Shown: piece after piece, positions 55,290-64,000 of the stretch
Position numbering within the stretch: position 1 is the first letter of the stretch
How the letters are laid out: each line of letters opens with the position of its first letter
NCBI GenBank assembly: GCA_963971285.1
Contig: OZ020254.1
Span: 10,044,001 to 10,108,000, forward strand
Source of the DNA: Astropecten irregularis
Taxonomy: Eukaryota; Echinodermata; Asteroidea; Paxillosida; Astropectinidae
Reading direction: 5' to 3'
Length of the DNA stretch: 64,000 nt
Notes under the pieces: generated by a model
The model's input: the letters and a program-made list of their open reading frames with translations, nothing else
The model's database searches: none
Told to the model about the DNA's origin: nothing
Translations under genes and position numbers: made by a program

Positions 55290-55400
55290 TAAGGATTCGA
55301 ACCCTGGACCCTGAAATGCAATACAAGGTTTCAACCTACTACTAAGCTGGTTGAACACCGGTATTGCAGTTCAGAATCGATGGTTCGAATCCCAGTTTTA
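55290..55400. repeat. Inverted pair of tRNA-like B boxes
   Basis: ggattcgaaccctgg at 55294-55308 (minus-strand B box) and tggttcgaatcccag near 55380 (plus-strand B box) are separated by about 70 bp, each preceded by tattgcannttcag. The minus-strand half also has a gcttagtagtagg A-box-like sequence. Probably two SINE heads in opposition. Confidence 0.6.
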
Positions 55401-55639
55401 CGGTCAAATGTACACTTTCCAATGACTTAAATCGATCAGTCAGTTTCCCTTGATTTGATGCTTATATTTCTTTATAAAAATAAACTGTTTGTATGAGATA
55501 TGATGGTGTTCCTTGCCAGTTTATTATGTGATCAGTCTGTCAAATAATTAATAAACAACAACATACTCCAAGAAAATCATTATATTCTTTAAGAAACCGT
55601 CTTTATTAATAATCACTATGTTTATTAATATTCATTTAT

Positions 55640-56119
55640 GACTGGGGGAACTACCGGGGGCACTACTTCATACTGGGGAACTACCGGGGAGCACTACTTC
55701 ATACTGGGGGAACTACTGGGGAACTACTAGGGGGCACTACTTCATACTGGGGAACTACTGGGGAACTACTAGGGGGCACTACTTCATACTGGGGAACTAC
55801 TGGGGGAACTACTAGGGGGCACTACTTCATACTGGGGGAACTACTGGGGAACTACTAGGGGGCACTACTTCATACTGGGGGAACTACTGGGGAACTACTT
55901 CATACTGGGGGAACTACCGGGGGAACTACCGGGGGGCACTACTGGGGGCACTACCGGGGGAACTACCGGGGGGCACTACTGGGGGAACTACCGGGGGAAC
56001 TACCGGGGGGGCACTACTGGGGGAACTACCGGGGGAACTACCGGGGGCACTACCGGGGGAACTACCGGGGGCACTACCGGGGGAACTACCGGGGGAACTA
56101 CCGGGGGCACTACTGGGGG
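55640..56119 (+). repeat. G-rich minisatellite (gggggaactacc)
   Basis: Units of about 13 bp, gggggaactaccg / ggggcactactt, with interspersed cttcatact. Runs of four to seven G recur about every 13 bp on the plus strand, giving strong G-quadruplex potential. Confidence 0.92.
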
Positions 56120-56120
56120 A

Positions 56121-56160
56121 ACAGATGAGTCCGAACAGCTACCTGTTCGGACTCATCTGT
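56121..56160. repeat. Perfect 18-bp hairpin
   Basis: Arms acagatgagtccgaacag and its exact reverse complement around a 4-nt loop (ctac), directly at the end of the G-rich array. Confidence 0.9.
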
Positions 56161-56600
56161 GTTACCGGGCGGTTCCACTTATAAATAAGACAAGGTGGAG
56201 GACATAACGTTTTGCATTTCTTCGCAATATCCAAAGGATGTTTTAATTTTGTACATATAAAAGAACGACAGTCAAATAAGGAATTATGGATCGCACTGTT
56301 CTCAGCACTGTATCGGTTCAAGCCTTCTCTTCCCGTTCGGATCGCTCCGAATATTTAAAAGAGAGTTCTTCAATGAAGAGCAAAAGACGATCGAAGATAG
56401 CTGCTATAGAGAAATAATTGTCGAGTTGCAGTCGCAAGAAAAGCTAGCAGAGGCAGGAGTGTACAGAACTGTATGCCGGGCGTAGCTGGATCACAGATTT
56501 AGCCTTCAGAAAAAAGTGTAATTTTGATGAAATCAAGTCCTAAACTGAGTCGCAATCTGAAAAGCTAATCGAGGGACGTGTCATGGCTAGAGCACATCAA
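56161..56600. other. Unassigned non-coding
   Basis: Nothing recognised between the hairpin and the inverted 185-bp-type repeat. Confidence 0.4.
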
Positions 56601-56800
56601 ATTTTTCGACAAGGGGTACCCCTTGCCGTTTTTTAAATTTTGGATGAAAAATCCAATGTTCTATAATGGGTTCAATTCTCCTTGCAGAAGGAAAATATAC
56701 CTGTTTTCATACTAGAAATGGTTTGTTGCGCTCTAGAACACCTATTTGGATGATTTGGAACAGTTTGGGAAAAGGACAATTTTGGGCCAAATATGACAGG
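56601..56800. repeat. Reverse-strand copy of the 185-bp repeat
   Basis: Contains acaaggggtaccccttgc, gaaaaatccaatgttct, gggttcaattctccttgca and gatgatttggaacag, the complement order of the 48060-49320 units. A short piece (gacaaggggtaccccttg) recurs at 57648-57670. Confidence 0.85.
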
Positions 56801-57230
56801 ATACCAGTCTGTATACTGTTGGTAATGGCGATAGCGGGAAGCGTTCATCAATCGGCAGTCATAGTGTTGAGGGTTTCTACGAAGCTTGTGCTGGAATACT
56901 TCTGCATCCAAAGGACTCAAGTCGATTCCACACTTGCCAACGATTCACCTCCGTCCTCTGCTGCAGTTCAACCTGGCCACTGCGATCGCACATGGTAGAC
57001 TTGCTCCAGTTTGTTAAGTGGACAGGAGAACAGGGCAAAGCTTGTTACAATACTTGTTCCAGGTCAATAATATGACTCTCAGTACCCCTTGCTCCTTTAT
57101 CTTAAATGTTAGACCGTCGAGTATTCAGTTGAAGCCTAGGACTCCCTAGAAGATAGCCCAAAGTTCCTGAAGTCAATCAATCACAGGGCTCCTGTTGAGT
57201 CCATTGTCAGATGGCATGAAGACGATGTGG
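56801..57230. other. Region 3' of the PRPF31 fragment
   Basis: No gene recognised. It would be the downstream flank of the minus-strand PRPF31 pseudogene. No clear minus-strand AATAAA is assigned. Confidence 0.4.
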
Positions 57231-57341
57231 TCATTTTGCTCCGGTCAGCACTCTCTTGAACCCTGAGGTTGTGGAGTAGTAGCCCTCGCTCTCCTCGGAT
57301 CCTTTCTTCTCGGCTGCCTGGGGGTTGACAATCTCCAAGCC
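57231..57341 (-). pseudogene. PRPF31: PRPF31-like terminal exon
   Basis: Acceptor ...tgactcag; frame GLEIVNPQAAEKK, then a diverged tail ending RVLTGAK and TGA at 57233-57231. The human tail continues with a YFSS motif where YYST is seen here. Confidence 0.83.
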
Positions 57342-57929
57342 CTGAGTCAAAAACAAAACAAAAAACAAGTTCAAAGATTTAGGGTCGGTCACATCCTAGC
57401 ATACAATGAGCAGACTTCTTGGGACTTGATTCTGCATTCCAACCCGTTTCAAGCTGTCATCCATTTCACATCCAGCCCAGCGCCCTTCCATCAAGAAACT
57501 GGTGACAAGGACAGGGAAGGGTAGACAAGGACTGCAAAGAGCCATCGTCAAACAAAAAAATACCGACCTAAGGTTTATAGTCCCTACAAATGTCAACCCC
57601 TTAAAGCCTAGGACTTTTAACTTCAGCAAAAGTTGTTTTGCTTATAAACGACAAGGGGTACCCCTTGCTTGTTTTTTCAATTTTTCATGAAAAATCAAAT
57701 TCTGTAATGAAAGCCTTGGACCTTTACCTTTTAAAGCTGCAAGAGTTGTTTTGATAATTTGTTTGGTTATAAATGGGAAATGAGAGTGTGCCAACCAGCT
57801 TCCCCTTCTGCGTCATCCCAGACCCTGCTGTGAAGCCATAGGCTGGCTATCTGGTACAGAGGGAGCTAGCTTAGCATGGCACTCATCAAAAGACACTTTG
57901 TGATTGCAGAAAACATTTTCTTTTTTTAC

Positions 57930-58022
57930 CTGGAGCGGAGTGAATGCTTTGCTGGATGCTGTCTCCGATGTCTCCCATCCTTGTACAGCTAAACGGCTTC
58001 CGTGAGTTTGCTGTCGATGCAA
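57930..58022 (-). pseudogene. PRPF31: PRPF31-like penultimate exon
   Basis: 93 bp, exactly 31 codons, in phase 0 between acceptor ...agcaccag and donor cag|gtaaaa. It ends TASSKAFTPLQ; human PRPF31 has TASSVAFTPLQ at this point (from memory) with the same exon length. Confidence 0.82.
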
Positions 58023-58503
58023 CTGGTGCTGGTGAACAAAAACACAAAAGAAATGATTGAAAACCGGTACAAGTAAGGTCTACAAAAGCATTCTCAAAGT
58101 CTTCTCAGGAAAGGTTGTGAGGAAAAAACTAGACGTATCAACCCTTCATTAACAAAGAACAGTCTGTTGGCTTCCTTGGTGGAAGAGGTTTTATAATAAA
58201 GGAGATATATTTTTGTCCACAAAATGTTGTGGATTATAATCATGCTCCAAAATGTTTTCATTTCCAAAATGTATGCAAGTTAACATCATGAGGCGTTTGA
58301 TGAACAGGGGAAATTATGTGAGCGTGTACACAGAAAGTATTATTAAAAAGCTTGATGGCTTTATTTAATAGACAACAGCTCCCTCTACTGTTGATCAGGC
58401 CGTAATTCTGAAAGTACTGAAATTAGAGTCAGCTCAAAGGGAAAGTTTGAGTCCAATCCGCCCACCAACCAATCCCCGTTGACATCTGGCACCTCTGACT
58501 TAC

Positions 58504-58708
58504 CTATAGGCTCTTGGACAGCTTAACATGCTTCTTGTTGTCCAGTTGGGGACCTCAGATTGGCCACGTACCGGCCTTCCCCACTTGGCCCAGGGAGAAG
58601 CCCAGATCCTCCTGGTAGGCGTCGTCCTCGATCTCGCCAAATGTCATCCGATTGGCCGCTTTGCACATGCTGGTCATTCCCAGTTTTCCTTCCATCTTCC
58701 GAACTCTA
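58504..58708 (-). pseudogene. PRPF31: PRPF31-like exon with TGA and TAG stops
   Basis: Acceptor ...tatttcag; frame RVRKMEGKLGMTSMC... to GQVGKAGTWPI, TGA, then GPQLDNKKHVKLSKSL and TAG just before the donor. The residues after the first stop still resemble the basic stretch before the C-terminal tail of PRPF31, so the frame was coding until recently. Confidence 0.8.
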
Positions 58709-58903
58709 CTGAAATAAACAAAGATAGACAGGTTCAAGTCTTGCCCAGACTGTTTGTTTTTTTAACCTTTGACCCGTAGGCCATATCCGCAACTTCTTAA
58801 ATTCTCTCGCCGGGGCATTTTGTGAAATCTTCCATAGTTCTGAAGTCAACCCTGTCAAAAAAATTGCTCTCTTTAGCAGGTGATGAGGCTGGCTGGTTGG
58901 TGG

Positions 58904-59003
58904 CTGCAGTAACTGTAGCCCGATATTACTCCTGACGTTGTTGTCGTATATCTATAGACAACAACGTCAGGAGTAATATTGGGTCTGGGCTACAGTAACT
59001 GCA
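58904..59003. repeat. Long palindrome (ctgcagtaactgtagccc arms)
   Basis: The left arm 58904-58945 and right arm 58957-59003 are inverted with few mismatches around an 11-nt loop (gtatatctata). The inner 18 bp, tcctgacgttgttgtc type, is perfect. Confidence 0.85.
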
Positions 59004-59154
59004 GCTAGCTGGTTGGTTGACATCCTTCATATGGGGATTGTGGGTTAACGGGTCCTAAAACTATAAAGGAAAGGAAACTACTATTTGAAAAGTAACTTAC
59101 CTACATATACTTTGTTGGTCTCCTCCTCTATATTACCAAGCTTAAATTTTTGGA

Positions 59155-59545
59155 AAGAGGGCAGGGCTTTGATTTTTGAGGGAAATTATGGGGTAAAAAC
59201 GGTAACCAAGATTGTACCATTTCACCGCCGCACGGACGGCCGCAGACGAGAGTAGTCTGGTTTCCACTCGGACATTTTGAGGACTCTTGGTCTGTTGGGT
59301 CTGGGCACTAGACTAACCAGACTAGACAAAATGGCCTCACGCGATCAGACGGTCTGTTTTAAAGTTTACAAGAAGCGCGTAAGAAAATTGAATTTTAACC
59401 CTGAAATTTTTAACAAATTTCTTCAATGTAGGCTTTTAAGGACCTAGGAACATTTGCTGAAAGTCAAAAGTATCATTTTTGAGGAGTAGAAGTTAGTTCA
59501 GAGCCAAAAAAATCAATGTGTTTTGGGATCCCGTAAACCCACAAT
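59155..59545. repeat. Dispersed repeat pair, copy B
   Basis: Same orientation and block order as 28740-29130, including gactaaccagact, agacaaaatggc, aacatttgctga and gtatcatttttgag. Confidence 0.78.
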
Positions 59546-60800
59546 CGCCCTTCATATTACATTACAAGCCAAAGCATGGCACCGCAATTCTAAAGAACAG
59601 ACATACATAGGCCTATAGCATGAGTAAGTTAGGGCCTAGGCCTATGTGCTTTTTTTTATACATTAAAGGAAACAAATTTGAAAATGTTGAGTCTGAAAAA
59701 TACCAGGAACAATTTTTGGTCATGCTGGCTGATTAGCCTTCACAGGGAGACTAGGTTACTGGTCATCACGCGCGTGCACGCCCCAAAAAAATAACTCAAC
59801 TGCCAGTGCCATGACAGCTGACACAGGGCAGCTCAGAGCTGACACTGTTTCACTCTCAGTCTCAGCATGGAGGAAGGAAGCAGTGAGTGTGACGTGTGTG
59901 ACCATGGTGACAGCTGGACAGTGTTTATCTTGTAATTTGTATTGTTTACCATTTTGCAACACGATAACCAAACGGAAGCAACCAATATACGCTCCGTTGC
60001 GCATGCTGTGTATGAGACAAAAACATAGGGTCGTCCTGAACATTGTAATCGTCCAAATGACACTATTTCTATCAAGATAAAGCATTCTGAAAGGTATAAT
60101 TTGGCGATAAATTACAACAGAAAGTTGTCAACTTACATTTCAATATGGCGCCAATTGTGACAGGAGTGAACAAGAGAGGGCGCTTTTTTTTTAAAGAAAG
60201 AGGGCGCTGTTTGCATTGCAGGCGTATTTTAAGGGGCGGGGTCTTAAAAGGGGAACAAGAATTAATGCCATTTCTTACTTACAGAAATTTAGCACCGTTC
60301 AAAAGGCAAAAAAGAGAGAAACAATCACCACAATTCCGCAAGTTTTACAAATAGTCTCTGTGGATGAATAAATCAAATTTGATTATTCAAATATTCTTCT
60401 TTTCTTTCAGAAAATGTAGAACTTTCTAATAAAGTATGAACTCTGTTGTCAGAGCTAGAGCAGCATATCTAGGGAAAATGGTGCCCAAGGGCAAGCGCTA
60501 GAATTGTGCCCCTAATTCCAACTTAAGGACCGATGAAAAACCAAATCAGACAATTTTAAATTGGAATGTTTATTTGTTTGTTCATTGGATTAGATTTCCA
60601 ATAACTTCACTGACAGTGCAGCTTTTTTCTCTCTTTTTGATTCCTTTTGCGTTTGTTTGCATGCCCTAAAAAGTGGTGCCCGGGGCACATGCCCTGCCCC
60701 CTCCCCCACCCAGATATGCCACTGGTTATTGTCTCATAAAACCTCAGGAGTCAGGTGGAAAATTAAGATGCTTTTTGTTATCAAGAAATTTATGATGGTA
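59546..60800. other. Unassigned region
   Basis: No recognised gene. It is locally GC-richer at 59760-60240, with agagggcgc motifs on both sides of 60180-60210. Open frames on both strands here resemble nothing I know. Confidence 0.35.
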
Positions 60801-60804
60801 TATA

Positions 60805-60872
60805 ATTTTATGAAGCCTATGTATGATTGATGGTACAAGTAGCTGAACATATGAAGCCTGTGTATGGTTTAT
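60805..60872. repeat. Isolated degenerate 35-bp satellite units
   Basis: atgaagcctatgtatgattg followed by atggtacaagtagctga, then atgaagcctgtgtatgg. Two diverged monomers lie 5.7 kb from the main array. Confidence 0.7.
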
Positions 60873-60873
60873 A

Positions 60874-61092
60874 GGGCGTTTACGAAACAGAGGCTCAGGC
60901 TCCGTTTCCGGGCTGTAACGGGTATCAAAATGGTTGCTTTTGGCTGCGGTTCAGAAGTAGATGCTCTAGTTTGAAAAGGAAAACAGAGCTTCAGCTTCAA
61001 TGAAAAAAACACAGCCTATATTTTCAGCATTATGGATGTCAGAGCTGGAGCCTGAGCCGGAGCATGAGCCTCCATTTCGTAAACGCCCATAG
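60874..61092. mobile_element. GAGCC-type foldback MITE, copy 3 (reverse)
   Basis: Ends gggcgtttacgaaacagagg and catttcgtaaacgcccat are inverted with GAGCC-rich arms. The inner cctatattttcagcat is the reverse of the block in 40910-41152. Confidence 0.85.
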
Positions 61093-62683
61093 TATATAAT
61101 TATAAAGTATTTTAATATAGACATATTATTGTCGCCTTATTTTGTTGGTCATAACCCGCTTTCACATTATGAAATAATCCCATGTTAATTTTAAGTTAGG
61201 AGGTAGAAACAACACCACAAAACACAACATTTACAAGCCATAATATGTTTACACTCGCGCATTTATTATCTTCAATATAACACAATGCAGCTATGGTGTA
61301 TTGCAAAACCGCCCTTTGAACCAATATTCCCTTGGTAACTCCCCAAACAGTAGAGGGCGCTCTTCGCTCAGACTACACACTATCATAATAGTTATGGTGC
61401 ATTAATATATAATTATTAATCGGTCAAACGATACCACCCATTCACACATTAAATAAAACTCCACGAAAAAAAAAAATAAACACACTACAAGCTACCAGAG
61501 CTCAGGTTATTATTTGATGTATACGTTTCTAATTTCTGTCCTCAACTTGTTAATTGCGTTAACGTCAAATCTTATACAGAAGGCTTCCCTGATTATTTGT
61601 CTTCGGCTAAAAACTGGAAACAAAAAAAAAATCTCCGAAGTTTCAAATATGCAGAGGAAGCCTTCTGATGCTATTTGGTTATAATGTCTTTTTAGCAAAT
61701 TGTCACGTAATAAAATGTCTGCTTAAAATAAGAAAAAAAAACCGAGAAAAAACAACTCAAATCCACACATTTTTCAATGTTTCCTTCGGTTTACCGGTAA
61801 CTGCTGCAAAAGACACGCGTCAGGTAGACACTCGTCTCAAATTTGGATAATTTCAGTCCTGAAATTTTTTTTGAACAAATATGCATCGTAATGCATCAAC
61901 CATCCTTCACAAAAGCAATAAAATTGCAGGTATTTGTAACTGCACAACTGCAAAATCCTTTTTCAGCATTTTTATCAGGGACACAGAACAAAATCTGTTT
62001 GTTTCTTCAGCCAATGTTTGCCCCATATTTGATATCCTTGACCTTATGTGTGCTTATTTTTCTTCTTTTTGCAACATCATACAAAACAAACAATCCAGTT
62101 TTGTTTGTTGTGGTTTTTCTGCGATTCATATACTTGGTCCATTACACATTATTGGAGTTTTTGTTTAAACATAATAAATGGCTACTGTATTGGAATATGG
62201 AAAACAGCATTTTTTTTTTTAAATATATGAATAATTTTGGAGTACATGGATAGAACTTGTGCACATTATCTCACAGCTCTAATATAAACTACTGGCAAAA
62301 TAAACAATACCATCCTGAATACAGGCTGCTAAAATATGCAAATATGCAAATAAATGGATATATCATAGTTTACACACAGCTCCAATTGGTCAAAACATGG
62401 TATACTTCATGAATAATGCAAAGCACAGAAATCCCTCATGCCTATAATAATATGATGTGATTATACATGTGTTTTTTTGTGCATAAAGCTAAAAAACAAT
62501 CCTACAAATGCACAGGTTATATCCTCCAGAAATAAATTGTACAACATTTGGGATGCTTTTACAAAGCAAGCCAAGTTCAGATGTTTTTTGTTTGCCCCAA
62601 TAATAACACTTCTACAAGATCAATCCATTTGTTTTACTCTGTCGTTTGTTTTACATCATGCTTCTATATTATCTATTTCACTG
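61093..62683. other. Unassigned AT-rich region
   Basis: No gene recognised. The open frame at 61843-62253 has no recognisable homology or splice context. Confidence 0.4.
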
Positions 62684-62822
62684 AATGGGAGACTTTTGGA
62701 GAGTCGGTCTTGAGTCAACAGCACACGCGCGCGCAATACAACCCGCGCATGCTCACAATTGCGCAAGCATGGTTTGCGCGTGCGCTGTTGACTTAAGACC
62801 GACTCTCCAAAAGTCTCCCATT
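62684..62822. mobile_element. Hairpin element, arms about 50 bp
   Basis: The left arm begins aatgggagacttttggagag with tcggtctt(g/a)agtcaacagc; the right arm is its inverse with very few differences. The short GC-rich centre is full of gcgc/cgcg. A single arm-like piece lies at 26450-26480. Confidence 0.88.
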
Positions 62823-64000
62823 GTTTTGCTTGCAGTCTAAAATGTCAAATTATTTCCTTTTCATGTTAATGTCTGTCATTATCCCTCTCTTTATAAGCAG
62901 AATAGATTCTGTTTCCTAACAATTATTTCTTCCTAATCCAAACATTTGGCAGTCGCTTCTAAATAGGCTCTACTTGCATCAGCTCAAATTAGATTTGTAG
63001 CCATGCATTTCTATCTGCCATGCATTATTGGCTTTGACACCGTATATTTAAGATCAGAATTCAACACGATCAAATTGAATATCAACGACAAAAACAATCC
63101 ATTCAACTCCCGGAGTTTGGTTTACATCAACTCACTTTGAAAATTCAACTCCAAAAAATGCATTCACTAAACATTCAAGCTTTTACAAGTCAACCCAACA
63201 ATCAGTTCGGAATAAAACTTATCGGTTAAAATTGCTTGTAGCAAAAACTGCAGAACCAACGACATATCCTGCCAATGTAGGAATTTAAGCAGCAATGAAA
63301 TCCACTAAACCCTATGATAAAAAGGGCCCAAAATAGTTTCTTCCATCTTGCACAATTATTTTGCTTTTTATTTGAAATCCAGTCAAATTCTGCAACTATA
63401 GTATGATTTAAAAATACCTAGTGACATTTGTTTTTTTTACTAAAGAATACTGAAGCGGTAACACGTGCATGCTCGAGACAAAATAACAAATATGTCTCAT
63501 AGTTTTTCCCCTTTTTTAAAAACAGTACTGCGTTGCTAAGTCTCTTTTTAAAAATATTAGACTAAAAACTTTCCTTATAACTACATACTGAGGGTTTCCA
63601 TGCATTAAAATGATTTTCAAAGGGAGCTTGACCAAGATGGCCGCCCAATAAACTGCCCACAAAGGAGGACTCGTTGCAACCAATATGCCTAAAATTTGGC
63701 CTGAAAATCCCTCGACACCATCCAGCATTTTTGCTGTTAACAGTTCCCAGCGAATTCCAATAATGTGAATTCATCTCCTAGATACATTGTACAATGGAGG
63801 ATTGAGAACTGTTAAATACAGTGTAATGCTTACAATAATACAGCTTCAAGAAGGTAAGGATTTAGGTGCTGAAACAATCTGAAATATGACGTTCTCAGAG
63901 TGCCATCGTTCGGCTACTTTAAGGACCAGCAATAATGTCATATTATTTGGGAACAACTATGCTTATTTTTCTTGTATCATGACAAAACAAGATTTTAGTT
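62823..64000. other. Unassigned AT-rich end of window
   Basis: Nothing recognised apart from a short aagatggccgcc near 63636. Confidence 0.4.

Larger units (their letters stand above)
57231..58708 (-). pseudogene. PRPF31: PRPF31-like 3' fragment with in-frame stops (partial, intron-containing)
   Basis: Three minus-strand exons, 58504-58708, 57930-58022 and 57231-57341, join in consistent phases and match the C-terminus of the U4/U6 snRNP factor PRPF31: RKMEGKLGMTSMCKAANRM, FGEIEDDAYQEDLGFSLG, AFTPLQ and GLEIVNPQAAEKK. The first exon carries TGA at 58557-58555 and TAG at 58506-58504. Both are where coding CGA and CAG would be expected, so each is one C-to-T change away. The exon still ends in a good donor (gtaagt). 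No upstream PRPF31 exons are seen in the following 5.3 kb. Retained introns rule out retroposition, so this looks like a truncated segmental duplicate now decaying. An assembly or sequencing error at both sites is possible but less likely. Confidence 0.8.

Noticed and set aside
56121..56160. Hammerhead ribozyme (gatgagtcc resembles CUGAUGAG core)
   Set aside because: The sequence is a perfect palindrome without the required GAAA and three-stem layout.
59756..60085. 109-codon minus-strand frame
   Set aside because: No recognisable homology; the opposite strand is equally open.
61843..62253. 136-codon plus-strand frame, hydrophobic
   Set aside because: AT-rich composition, overlapping frames on the same strand, no homology or splice context.
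63630..63650. YY1-type start site (aagatggccgcc)
   Set aside because: A single short motif followed by a stop after four codons; not enough to call a promoter or gene.

Overview
The window is from an animal genome. It is AT-rich, its short GC-richer exons are separated by long introns with GT/AG borders, and its non-coding DNA is full of foldback elements, tRNA-derived SINEs and minisatellites. The protein homologies and the SINE types suggest a marine invertebrate deuterostome, most likely an echinoderm. That placement is an inference; species cannot be read from the sequence.

Layout. (1) 1-13922: AT-rich DNA with no recognisable exon, probably a large 5' intron of the next gene, with a few foldback elements. 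(2) 13923-23766, plus strand: seven exons of an ARID5-family chromatin protein (ARID5B-like), covering the end of the N-terminal region, the whole ARID DNA-binding domain and the stop codon. The 5' exons lie outside the window or were not recognised. (3) 29722-35127, minus strand: a nine-exon coiled-coil gene, CCDC172-like, with a long extra C-terminus. (4) 35643-47517, plus strand: a complete eight-exon NHLRC2 gene (719 codons plus stop), head-to-head with CCDC172 across 515 bp. (5) 48060-49320: an array of about 185-bp repeats. (6) 49590-55070: a very large 35-bp minisatellite with higher-order structure, flanked by a duplicated unique segment. (7) 55640-56120: a G-rich minisatellite ending in a perfect hairpin. 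(8) 57231-58708, minus strand: the last three exons of a PRPF31-like splicing-factor gene with two in-frame stops, a decaying duplicate. (9) 58709-64000: repeats, hairpins and unassigned DNA.

The three genes are not one pathway. ARID5 proteins are transcription/chromatin regulators, CCDC172 is a sperm-flagellum-associated coiled-coil protein in mammals, and NHLRC2 is a thioredoxin-like/NHL beta-propeller protein. Human ARID5B, CCDC172 and NHLRC2 are all on chromosome 10, so the linkage may be ancient. The most unusual content is the repeat landscape: a TTAA-flanked MITE family with about seven copies, a 2.8-kb nested palindromic cluster inside NHLRC2 intron 6, the satellite with ordered monomer variants, and the broken PRPF31 tail.
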